Shown here piece by piece: positions 1 to 9,480 of a DNA stretch of 64,000 nt. The stretch covers positions 496,001 to 560,000 of the forward strand of contig BLAL01000187.1 in the NCBI GenBank assembly GCA_015698045.1, read 5' to 3'. Positions within the stretch are counted from its first letter, which is position 1. Each line of letters opens with the position of its first letter. The DNA is from Rhizophagus clarus (Eukaryota; Glomeromycota; Glomeromycetes; Glomerales; Glomeraceae). The notes beneath the pieces were generated by a model, which was not told the origin of the DNA, made no database searches, and saw nothing but the letters and a program-made list of their open reading frames with translations. The translations under genes and the position numbers were made by a program.

Positions 1-1141
1 GTTTTGGGGTATGGTCATTACCAACAGTTCGTGCGGGTAGAATAGCATTGGCACCAGCAATAATGTTAGTGTGTAAATATTCACACATGCGATTAACGTG
101 CCAAGAAGCAAATACAACGGGAGAAATGTTACATAGATTGTCAACATGAGCAGAAAAGTCCTCCCATTGCGAGGGGGTAACTGAATCAAAGGAAAATATA
201 CGACGAGAACGTCGTTGAAATTGCCGAGCACGTGCTGGCTTGAGAGAAGAAGATAAAAAGGAAGAATCGTAATAAGTAATAACAGGATTATGGTCAGAAA
301 GGCTAAGATCACGCACGTCAAAAATGACAGAGGTGAGTAAGAAGCGTTTAAGAAGGGGACAAGACCAGACATAATCAATGCGGGAAATAATATTCGCACG
401 ATGAAAGGTGCCCAAAGAAGTAGAAGAAAAATTAACAGGGGTAAAGTCAACATATCCATTTGATAAAAGAAAATTAAAAAGACGATGGATACGTTTGGAG
501 GCGATTTGAGGTTGATTGAAAAATATAGGGTAGAATTGATCTAGGTGCATATTAAAATCGCCACAAACAGCGTGGTGAAAGCCTAATCGTTTAGCGTCTG
601 ACAGGGTGAAAATAAGGAGGTCGATAGTTTCATCGCGCAAGGATTGATCAGAAGGAGGAGGGATATAAACAACAAAAATTCGAAGCTTAATGTTTCCTTT
701 AAAGAATAGGTCAACAGAAAGCAAGCGTGATGAAAGTGAAGTATAAGTGTGAACATGAGAAGCCAAAAAATTTTCAATAAAGAGGGAAACACTCCCGGAA
801 GAACGAACATGTTGGGAGGTATCCAAAACAGAGGAAAAAACAGTATAATTAGAAAGTCTTTTAGACAAAAAATGCAATTGTTTAGGATGTACGTGAGTGT
901 CAACGACACCACCAAAAGAGATGTGTTTGAGGGAAAAGAAATCATTTAGTAACTCGATCTTATTCTGTGAAAACATCTTAAGACCGTTAATGTTGAGAGA
1001 AGAAATATTAAAGGAATTACAAGGGGAGAGCGAAGAAGAAGTAGAAGAAAACAAAGAATCTTGTAAGGTAAGGTCATCAATGTCTATGGGGTTGGGGGGA
1101 TTGCGTACAAAAGAATCGTAATCAAAATTATTGTCCGTCAT
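1..1141 (-). CDS. LINE ORF2, N-terminal 380 residues: APE-type endonuclease (partial)
   Basis: Codons read from the ATG at 1139-1141 to the window edge give 380 residues without a stop. The apurinic-like endonuclease fold is recognised from the ordered motifs: SLNINGL (about residues 48-54), CGDFNMHLD (about 193-201, catalytic D195 and N197), the RIDYVWSC block, and LSDHNPVIT with the catalytic D283-H284 pair. The family role is to nick the target DNA so that the 3' end primes reverse transcription. The RT and RNase H parts lie beyond the left edge. It matches copy C (63843 downward) closely but keeps CpG codons that copy C has lost. The start is supported by the conserved position just after the ORF1 stop in both copies. 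Confidence 0.9.
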   Translation of the reverse strand, partial: MTDNNFDYDSFVRNPPNPIDIDDLTLQDSLFSSTSSSLSPCNSFNISSLNINGLKMFSQNKIELLNDFFSLKHISFGGVVDTHVHPKQLHFLSKRLSNYTVFSSVLDTSQHVRSSGSVSLFIENFLASHVHTYTSLSSRLLSVDLFFKGNIKLRIFVVYIPPPSDQSLRDETIDLLIFTLSDAKRLGFHHAVCGDFNMHLDQFYPIFFNQPQIASKRIHRLFNFLLSNGYVDFTPVNFSSTSLGTFHRANIISRIDYVWSCPLLKRFLLTSVIFDVRDLSLSDHNPVITYYDSSFLSSSLKPARARQFQRRSRRIFSFDSVTPSQWEDFSAHVDNLCNISPVVFASWHVNRMCEYLHTNIIAGANAILPARTVGNDHTPK

Positions 1142-1190
1142 TATAGCACTATGATAAAATCAGACGGGGAAAGTATGAGAAGGAGAACAA

Positions 1191-3317
1191 TTAATTAGAA
1201 CCAGCTTTATTAGCTGAGTCCGAGGAAGATGAAGAAGAAGCAATGGATCCAATAAAACCGCTAATAGAGTTGGCAAGCATGTCCAACTTGTTTTCAATAG
1301 CTGAATGCTTCGCATTAATGGCTTGAATTTCATCGTGAGTTTGGGTGGAAGGGGGAGCCATATGAGAAGTAGAAGATAATGAGGAAATATCAGAGATATC
1401 AACAGGAGCGGAGATGGGAGCTCTAACTGGTCGCGAAGGAATGAAACCAGGAGATAAGGGGTTGAGAGTCGTTTGTACGGGCGAAACAGCGGGTCGAGGA
1501 GAGACCTGCTTAACAGTAGGAGCAGGTATAGCCAGTGCGTCTATGAGCATCGCAGAAGTCTGACTAGTGGTTGGGATGTCAGGCGGGGGCAGCAAACCAA
1601 GGTGTTGCTCAATACGACTCATACGTCTATCGTTGAGTTCTAAGGCTGTGATACGATCACGAACGTCAGCCATGTCTTGTTGGAGAGATTTCAACAAGGA
1701 TAAAATATTGGCAGCCTCGTGAGGAGACATAGTAGTAGCTTGATTGGGTGTTGAAAGAGGAGGGGGAGAACGTAAGACCGTAGAAAAAGATACTGAACGG
1801 TCACGTTTATCATTGGATTTAGAGCGATCCCAGCAAGGATTGTTATTAAGTCGGGTGTTAGCCAAGGGTTTTTGTGATTGGGAGGAATGAGAGTTACCAG
1901 GACCTTTTGAGCGCGAGCGCGAACGAGAACCTGAGCGTGAACGCTCTTTAGTTCTGGCAGGTTGGTTGATATTGAAACGTTCTTTAAGTGCAGCCACCGG
2001 GTTTCTTCCCCTAGAACGACCTCTATCTTGGCGGCTTGGGCACTGATTGGGGGCACAGCCTAATTTACCACATCTGTGGCAAAGTTTATTAGTATTGTCC
2101 GGGAGGTTCCATTGTAATGTATGGCTTCGGAAACCAATGATCTGTTCCATAGCGGCATCCATGGTTTCTTGAGAATTGAACGTGACATAAGCCCAACGTT
2201 TGGATTTATAGGAATTCAGGGAAAGGGGAACGTTGACAGCCTTAGCACCAAGATCTCTTGTGAGGGGAGCCAGGTCAATATCCTTGGTGTTAGGAGGTAA
2301 TTGCGTGAGCGTAGCAACAAATGCTCGGCAGGAGGATTTCTGGTCGACTGTGTAATGACACGGAGTCACCCAGAGGCAGGTGGAGAAGCAGTAAACGGCC
2401 CATTGGGTGTCAATCCGAGTGATAGAAAGGGCAGAATCGTAAACAATTCTGGCTTGTTGAACTTTGGCATTTTTCCTGGAGTAAACTTGACAGGATTGAA
2501 TGTTACCGAATTTCTTAAAATAGGACATGATATTGTCTTTGGTTAAGAAGAAGGGAATGTCAGTAACTTGGATGGCTCGGAGGTCCTCATCGCTCCAGAG
2601 CTGTTTAGGATCGTGGGCATGAAATACCAGATCCGGGAACTGTTGGTGAGCAGCACCAACGCAGGCGTCACGGGCCTCCTTGGATTGGAAATGAATAATG
2701 AGGCGTTTGGCATCACCAGAACCAGTCATTCTTGCTTTACCGGTGTACAATTCGTACATTTCTAAAAAGGTATTGTTGACGGCGTCAATTAATGCCTTAT
2801 TGGTGGGGAAGTTCTTTAAAGTTTCAGGGGCAGAGTTGGGGGCAGCCGCAGCTTGAAAATCATTTCTGTCAATGGAGAAGGTTGGAGATTGAACAAGGAA
2901 TTGATCAGCCGGAGGATCAATTTCAGTAGCCATATCAGGCGACGCGTTAAGGGGGGATGCAGGAGTCGTTGTTCTAGCATGCATGGACGCGTTGAGTCCG
3001 TCAGACGCGTTATCTTTAGGCGCAGAAAGAGCCGCAGCCATATTCGGGTGGGAGGAGAGAGAAGTCGAAGCAGTATTATTTTCTTTACGAGGAGAAGAGG
3101 GACCTTCTACTTCAACGTCAGCCGCTGGACCGGCAACGTAGTCTTCATCCATAGTGTTGTCAGAGGTAGTTCGAGTACGTTTTTGCTGAACGGTGGTCTC
3201 ACCGTCAGAACCAGAGTTATCAGAGTTATTATTATCTTTTTTTCGTTCGTGGCGGCTGGCCTTCCTACTATTAGGATTAAAGGAGCCGCGGCCTCGTCTA
3301 GCAACGTTATTAGGCAT
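1191..3317 (-). CDS. LINE ORF1 protein: RNA-binding nucleocapsid-like, RRM plus zinc knuckle
   Basis: A single open frame of 708 residues. Residues 1-230 are low-complexity (basic N-terminus with RRGRGSFNPNSRKASR, then Ser/Ala/Asp-rich). A recognisable RRM-like fold starts near 249 (IQVTDIPFF, then FKKFGNIQSCQVY) and a second RRM-like block follows at about 330-405 (WAYVTFNSQE). A zinc knuckle is at 413-426, C-X2-C-X4-C-X4-C, with cysteine where most retroelement knuckles have histidine. After it comes an Arg/Ser-rich stretch (about 440-510), then a short helix of coiled-coil type (DMADVRDRITALELNDRR). LINE ORF1 proteins coat the element RNA and act as nucleic-acid chaperones. ORF2 begins 49 bases downstream. 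The last residues of copy C's ORF1 are seen at the right end of the window. Confidence 0.9.
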   Translation of the reverse strand: MPNNVARRGRGSFNPNSRKASRHERKKDNNNSDNSGSDGETTVQQKRTRTTSDNTMDEDYVAGPAADVEVEGPSSPRKENNTASTSLSSHPNMAAALSAPKDNASDGLNASMHARTTTPASPLNASPDMATEIDPPADQFLVQSPTFSIDRNDFQAAAAPNSAPETLKNFPTNKALIDAVNNTFLEMYELYTGKARMTGSGDAKRLIIHFQSKEARDACVGAAHQQFPDLVFHAHDPKQLWSDEDLRAIQVTDIPFFLTKDNIMSYFKKFGNIQSCQVYSRKNAKVQQARIVYDSALSITRIDTQWAVYCFSTCLWVTPCHYTVDQKSSCRAFVATLTQLPPNTKDIDLAPLTRDLGAKAVNVPLSLNSYKSKRWAYVTFNSQETMDAAMEQIIGFRSHTLQWNLPDNTNKLCHRCGKLGCAPNQCPSRQDRGRSRGRNPVAALKERFNINQPARTKERSRSGSRSRSRSKGPGNSHSSQSQKPLANTRLNNNPCWDRSKSNDKRDRSVSFSTVLRSPPPLSTPNQATTMSPHEAANILSLLKSLQQDMADVRDRITALELNDRRMSRIEQHLGLLPPPDIPTTSQTSAMLIDALAIPAPTVKQVSPRPAVSPVQTTLNPLSPGFIPSRPVRAPISAPVDISDISSLSSTSHMAPPSTQTHDEIQAINAKHSAIENKLDMLANSISGFIGSIASSSSSSDSANKAGSN

Positions 3318-3690
3318 ATTCGAGGACTTTTGAATAGGGAAAACTATAAGTTTTTATGAAAAAAGTGTTAGCTAAAAAAATGGACAGAGTGATCAGCGGA
3401 AAAAGGTGCGCAGATCGTTAGAATTTAAATTCAAGGCAAACGCGGCATAGTAGCCTTTATCTTTATTAATCATTATTAACTCGATACAATTTACATAAAA
3501 TAAAAAGAAACAAAAGAAAATAAAACTAACTAAAAACAAAACTATATAGTCTCCTAAGTAAAAATAAAGTAATAAAATTAAACTAAAAAGAATAATCGCA
3601 TTACACTAAATTTTCCTAGATCTTCCCCCTTGATATATTCCAACCAAAGTAGAAGCAACTATGCTAACAAAATAACGGATAACACGCCCA

Positions 3691-4083
3691 CTATAAAAAT
3701 CGACATCCCATCCTGCAAAAGCTGTTATTAAGTAGCACCGTTAGACGACCCATAAAACCCGACAAATGTTTATACCATGGCAAACCTAGAATCATCGAGT
3801 TCTTAATCCAATCAACTTCGGAGTCACGTGAAGTCACGAGATGGGTCGGAGGAGGTAACGAGGAGAAAGGCACATACGACGTGGCAGGCAAATTAGATGG
3901 CCGAGGAGTAGTCTTCAATTTAAGGGTAATGTTCATCGCATCCTCCCATTGACTCTTGTCATAAGTACGCGGATTCCAGATGCGTGTCCTAAGTTTCCGG
4001 ATGAAATTATTATGTATCGCAGCTACGACTTTCATAGCAGACGGCCTGGGAATGGATAAATCGACAAATAAGTCAATAAACAT
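3691..4083 (-). pseudogene. LINE ORF2 C-terminal tail of copy B, displaced by a frameshift
   Basis: This 130-residue frame is the true C-terminus of ORF2: it is about 90% identical by eye to the tail in copy C (58227-58619), where it is in the same frame as the zinc-motif region. In copy B it is offset by one base because of the single-base loss upstream. It is therefore not an independent gene. No catalytic motif is seen in it; it is rich in basic residues and probably belongs to the nucleic-acid-binding tail. Confidence 0.8.
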
Positions 4084-6731
4084 GGCAGGTAAACAGCCCG
4101 AATGAGCGCGTAAGAGGACCAGTTAGAAGAAGAAATGGTCCAACAAGAAAGAGAAGAGAGTTTCCTGAGCAAGGGTGTAGGATCTAGATCAGCCATTTCA
4201 CCAGCTTCACGAAGCTTAGAGAATAAGTGATTTTGATAAGATTGCAATATCTGATGCATGACAGATCGGCGTTTAGAGCAGAGGATCAAGTGCATCAAGT
4301 CCTCCATACGATCACGACACGAACGGCATGTAAGAAGATCAATATAGAGATCGGAACGGGTGACTTTTAACTTTTCCAGGAGAGGCAAGTCATCGAGGAA
4401 GAGTTTAAACTTGAAGGTGTAATGTCTCGCGGCGTGAGAAGCCTGGAAGGAAGCATCATGAGCCGGGGAAAAATTAAGAGCAAACCAGGTAAGTTCCCAG
4501 TCCACTACATAGTCGTCGCTGTCAAACAGGCAATATACAAATTGAAAACGTTTGAGAGATAACAGGTCCTTTAAAAAGGTGGCCTGGAAGTGGAGCTTGA
4601 AGAGCCGCCTGGGATTAGATTTGCAAACCACATTGTTATACACCAGACGGACAGGATGCGAGGAAGTGTAAGCGTCCACGGGCAAAAGAGGAGCCGTACC
4701 AGAGTGATGTGCGGAATTTGCAAGAGAATCGGCAAATTCGTTCCAGTAGTTGCCATCATGACCTTTGACTTTGACGGGAAAGACCGCGAGACGTTTGGAA
4801 TGAACAAGTCGCTCAATAGAAGCCCACAGCTCGAAGTTAGTAGTTTTGTAAAATAGACGACTATTAGAGTAGGAAGAAGATGCACATAGTCGCAAACCAT
4901 CAATGGCAGCTTGGGAGTCCGTGTAAATAGTAACAGAAGAATCAGCCGGAGTGACGCATAAAGCAGCGTAAATTGCAGCAGCTTCAGCTCTGGTAGAGGA
5001 AGGCCAGTTCCGTATAGTACCGTGCGCATATGTAGCAACAGAGTTAAGATAGCCAGCGTCGGGAATTATTTGGACCCAAGACCAACCCATCAAGAATTCA
5101 GGTGTTCCGAGGTTAATCAAAGAACCATCGGTATAATAATGATAGTGAGAGCCTGACGGGAGGGGAACTGATGAAGAAAACGAAGATTGATTATCTATAA
5201 AAGGAGACACGATAAGATCATCTGCAATAATAGAGGAAGAAGAGGAAAAATCTGGCAAAAGATCAAGACGCCGATAATAAGGAATAACTGTGATACTAAG
5301 ATCAGCCCAAGTATGGGGAGAAATGACTTCCAAAGTAGATTGACGAATGCGTTCACAGTTTGTAGGCAAAATCATGGATCGTAACAAAGAAATCTTGAAG
5401 GTGCAGCGAGGTGAAACGGCAGAATATTTACTAGCTGAAGGAAACGGAACATGTGCGTCACAGCCTGGACAGGGACGAAGGCGGACAACATCACCCGGAG
5501 AAGAGAGACAGTCAGATATCCAATGGACAATCACACAGGTATCTTTCTTGGGTTGGACGCTAAGTTGTTTGCCGAAGAGAGGAGCACCGTTGCCATCAAG
5601 CGTGATGAGCCAATGCCGATTCTTTTGCGTTGTAGTGACACCAGGAAATAAAACAATAGAAGAAGTAACAGAAGGAGGGTGTACATACTGATCAGACAAC
5701 TGATCATGAGAGCTGGGAATGGTCGTACGGGCTTTGATGTCCAAGTACCATTTATGGGGGAGAGAACGACCACGCTTATCCTCAAGTTGGGCAATATAAG
5801 CAGTGCGATAAGCAGTCCAAGAAATGAGATGAGAGCCAGAAGGCGCAATTAATTGTGATAAGTAATAAAGATGACGTTTCCGAAGGACCTTGAGGCAAGC
5901 TTTAAAAACATGTGGGCTCATACACGAGAATAAAGGGGTATGACCAGGAAGAGTAAGGTCTGGTAACGTTGAAGAGAATTGAGCATGTTGCAAGCGGAAG
6001 GGGGTAGAAACCATGGAAGCAATAGTGCACGCGATATAGTCACATTTAAAAATATTCATGTTGGACCATAAGGACCAATCATCCACCATCAAAGGAGAAA
6101 TAGGAATCAAAAACCTAAACTGTATCAACATTAATCTATAAATAAATAAACGCTGAATAAAAAGTGTAGAAGAATTAGCCATCAAAAATAAGTTATTAAC
6201 ATGACATTGTATCAAATGAGAAGATAAATTAATCAGTCCCAAAGCTTGGGAAAGATAAAGTATGGGATTGGGGAGAGAGCGTGAAAAGTTAGCCTTATGT
6301 TTGACGAGGGAGCGGACGGATCGTGTAGCAGCATAACAATCTGATGCTGAAAGGTGGGTAACTTGCATGCAGTACTCGAGTTTAGGAATGAGCACCGAGT
6401 TATATAGGTAAACCACTTGTTTGGCAGAGAGCTTGGCCGGGCGAAGAGTGGCGGCGAACGAATTACATTCACTGGCGATCTGTTTCCTGACGAAATCACG
6501 AGAGCCTTTGATATTAAACCATACCCCTAAAAAGCGAAAAGAAGAAGTGATGGAAAGAGGGGTAACGGAGATGGAAGGAATATCGTTCAAAGACGATAAG
6601 GATAAGTGAAATTCCACAGGGAGAATAGTGGATGTGGTGGTTAAAGGCAATGAATTGGATATCAAGACATATTTCTGATAGTTGGCAGAAGTATTGTTCA
6701 ACGAATAGAATTCTTCTGTAATTGATAACAT
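4032..6731 (-). pseudogene. LINE ORF2 fragment: RT thumb region, RNase H and C-terminal zinc motif
   Basis: An open frame of 899 residues that starts inside ORF2, so it has no native N-terminus; codons just upstream (SSSKAGLEH) still match copy C. A type-I RNase H domain is complete: YYTDGS with D535, TRAEAAA with E583, YTDSQAAIDG with D605, and FADSLAN with D668, which is the expected D-E-D-D set. It would remove the RNA strand after reverse transcription. A C-terminal zinc-type motif C-X2-C-X8-H-X3-C (CRSCRDRMEDLMHLILC) follows. Compared with copy C, one base is missing near 4103-4110, so the frame ends early at 4032 and the native last 130 residues continue in another frame (see the next entry). 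Truncated and frameshifted, so not a working ORF2. Confidence 0.85.
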
Positions 6732-6775
6732 ATGTTCCAGTCCAGCCTTCGATGAAGAAAAGAATTTAAATTCAA

Positions 6776-7540
6776 ATTAACCAATCCATTTAATTGAATC
6801 AGAATAAATAGAATATTTCGTACGAGGGTTTCTAGGCAACAGTGCAGCTAAAAGTAGAGGAACCTCATTAGGGATTACCATGTAAGTAAATAAATAAAAT
6901 TACATTCATATAAATTAAATGTATTTATCGAATATTCAAACTGATTTTGATATTTAGAACTATGTCCTATATCATAATAAAAACCCTGGACGACGGCTAT
7001 TGACACGTACTGGCCAAAGATATTATCGCAAATTTAGAACAAGATTTTGGAAGAGACTGGGTAATTATACTATAATAAAATTTATAATTAATATTTACGT
7101 TCATGTTTTAAATTTGATAAATTTGATCAATTTTAGTCATGTGTTATAATCGTAGGAGAAGGAGGAACTTACCTACATATCGTAGAAGAAGATAAATATT
7201 TTTATTTTTTTATTTATTAAGTAAGTAGCTAGGCCCAGTCCATACCAAATATCGGCTAGAGACTTACATTTTTTTTGGGCTGTGACTGATACTGATGTTC
7301 ACGCTATACAGCTTGAGTACTATTTTATAAAATAGTAGCGAACAAGTATCAAATGTGTATTTTTTTATTAAGTTATAATAAAAATTAGAATTTACTTTAA
7401 TTACATAAAAATTGTAAATAATAAAAAATTCGTAAATAAAAATAAATTTGCTTTCCTAAACTTAAAAAAAAGGTGTTTATATTATTTTTGATTATTCAAT
7501 AGTATCACATGCCCCTTGTATATGTTCTACTGCATACACA
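6776..7540. other. Non-coding AT-rich spacer right of the LINE pair
   Basis: No exon-like frame is seen. The first 250 bases are less biased in composition than the rest and include fragments such as an ACGACGGCTATTGACACG stretch, so they may be a remnant of unique sequence that received copy B. The remainder is A/T-rich with no recognisable element. Confidence 0.4.
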
Positions 7541-7855
7541 ACTTTAACGATCGAATAGTAATATTACACAAGTTTACAGTCTTGTAAATTTTCAAAATAT
7601 TTTAACCGTAATATTACGCAGGTTTACAGTTTTGTAAATTTGCAGAATATTTTGACTATAATATTGTGTAAATCTTACAATATTAAAAACTTGTGTAATA
7701 TTTTAACTGTAATATTACATAAATCTTACGAAATTGTAAACTTATGTAATATTTTGAAATTTTTCAAAATATTATGCTATAAACTTTCGTAAACTTACAA
7801 AATCGTAAACTTACGCAATTTTACGTGCTATAAAATTTCCTGATGTAACTTACAA
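7540..7855. repeat. 50-bp satellite family, short degenerate block
   Basis: Two to three degenerate units of the GTAATATTACGTAAGTTTACAA / AAAATATTTT repeat, then a conserved tail that ends in TATAAAATTTCCTGATGT. The same tail closes the longer array at 11240-11945 (same orientation) and opens the array at 55550-56050 (opposite orientation). That makes it a dispersed repeat family with a defined end rather than random AT-rich DNA. Confidence 0.7.
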
Positions 7856-8489
7856 AAAGAAAAAAAAAATATAAATTAATATTTCTGTTTAAAGTAAATA
7901 AAATAAAAAAAAAGTTTTACAATATCTATTGTAAAACTTATCACTTTAGCATTCCAGTATTTTTAATCTGAAATTTATAAAAAAAAGAATAAAAATTAAA
8001 TGTTAATAAATATTTTAGAAAGGGATAATTTATGACCACTTTTTACTTTTATTAAAATCTTTATTTACAAATATTTGAAGAAACTGTCTAAAAAAATAAT
8101 ATAAAATAAAATAAAATATTAGAAAATATTTTGTTTATTTTGTTAAATAACAAATAAAAAAGCTAACTTACTTTTTTAATATATTCAGATTTGAAAAACA
8201 AGCAATCTAAAAAGGAAGAAAATAAAATGTTAAAAAATATTTTGTTAAAATACTAAGTAAAATTAAAAAAAATTAATTTTTATTTTTTTTACTGAAATCA
8301 AACTAAAAAAAGAAATTTATATATCTAAAAATAAAAAATTTTAAAAAATGTTATTAATATTTTGGTAGAACTCCAAAATATATTATTAAAAACCCTATCA
8401 TATACTTTTAAAAAATTTTAAAAAGTTTTATCATATTGTGGTACAAATTTCTTTTTTAAGTGATTATATGTAGTAATTTTGTTATACAC

Positions 8490-9480
8490 TTAATAGTCAG
8501 TAAGAAAAAAAATCATCATACACTCAATTAGTAGCAAAACTACTTTGTTATATACTTATAGATCTAAAAAAGAAAAAACAAACATTAATAAATGTTCATT
8601 AATATTCATTAAATAAAAACAAAAAAAAAATTTGAAGGCTTTATCTTTGAATAGAGTCCAGTCTTTAAAATGAAAGTCTGGACCTAAAAAAAATAAAAAA
8701 AATGAACATTAGTAATGTTTGTTTAAATAAAACAAAAAAAAAATAATAAATTTTGAAGATATTATACCTTCAAAATACCAGTCTACCTCTAAAGGAGTTC
8801 TGGACTTAAAAAATAAAAATGAAAATGAACATTAGTAACATTTATTGAAATAAAAGTAAAAAAAAAAAAACTTTTTTTTTTACTTACAGTGGTCTGTTTC
8901 AAAATAGAGTTTTGGACCTAAAAAAAAAAAGAAAAGCAAAATGTTACTAACATTTTGCTAAAATACAAAAAAAAGAGCTTTTTTTTACTTAGTGGTCTGC
9001 CTCAGAATGGAGTTTTGGACTTAAAAAAAAGAAGAAAAGTGAAACATTACTAACGTTTTACTAAAATACAAAAAAAAAGAACTTTTTTTTTTTTACTTAC
9101 AGTGGTTTGTCTCAAAATGAAGTTCCAGACCTAAAAAAAAAAATACGAAATAAAACATTAATATTTCATAAAATATATAAAAAAAAATCATTTTCACCTT
9201 TAAATACTTCAGTCTGCTTCAAATTGGAATTCTGAACCTAAGAAAAATAAAATGAACGTTAATTAACATTTGTTAAAAATAAAAATAAAAAAAAGGTATT
9301 TTTTTATAGTTACCTTCAAAATAGAGTTCAAACCTATACGTTTGATATTTCAGACCTAAAAAAAAGATAAATGAATGTTAACCAATATTTGTTAAGTTAA
9401 TTTAATAAAAAAAAAATTATTTTGAAGGCCATACCTTCAAAATATGAAATCTGGATAAGATTTCCAGCAAAAACTCATCT
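8490..9480. repeat. Tandem array of about 105-120-bp units, each with an A-run and a small hairpin
   Basis: At least seven copies. The anchor 'TCTGGACCTAAAAAAA' recurs with GACC/GACT at about 8681, 8803, 8915, 9019, 9128, 9234 and 9352, so the spacing is 104-122 bases. After each A-run comes an imperfect palindrome such as AACATTAGTAATGTTT, then another A-rich block and a T-rich tract leading to 'CAGTGGTCTGTCTCAAAAT'. Copies differ by point changes and A-run length. No reading frame persists through it. Confidence 0.8.

Larger units (their letters stand above)
1..3420 (-). mobile_element. LINE retrotransposon copy A, 5' part (runs off the left edge)
   Basis: Non-LTR retrotransposon read on the minus strand: about 100 bases of 5' leader (3318-3420), ORF1 (3317-1191), a 49-base gap, then ORF2 from 1141 to beyond the window start. 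Both visible reading frames are open with no stop, and CpG sites are retained, so this is the youngest-looking of the three copies here. The 5' end directly abuts the palindrome GAATTTAAATTC at 3421-3432, which is also the 3' end of copy B. The element is clearly richer in G+C than the flanking DNA. Fungal LINEs of the Tad1/I type have this ORF1 (zinc knuckle) plus ORF2 (endonuclease, RT, RNase H) layout; the exact clade is not assigned. Confidence 0.9.
3421..6761 (-). mobile_element. LINE retrotransposon copy B, 5'-truncated
   Basis: The 3' half of the same LINE family, minus strand. Homology to copy C begins at about 6761, immediately after the RT catalytic (FMDD) motif, and runs to the 3' end at 3421. 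The 14-base sequence GAATTTAAATTCAA is present on both sides (3421-3434 and 6762-6775), acting as a direct repeat around the element. The 3' untranslated region (3421-3690) is nearly identical to that of copy C (57954-58226) and carries no poly-A tail. 5' truncation is the usual result of incomplete target-primed reverse transcription. Confidence 0.88.

Noticed and set aside
1160..3304. Other frames over the LINE ORF1 (121, 80, 65, 168 codons)
   Set aside because: Shadows of the 708-residue frame; no domain content, and they are antisense or out of frame with copy C's preserved frame.
8490..9480. CRISPR-like regular array
   Set aside because: Both 'repeat' and 'spacer' parts are related between units, unit length varies, and the organism is a eukaryote; this is a decayed tandem repeat.
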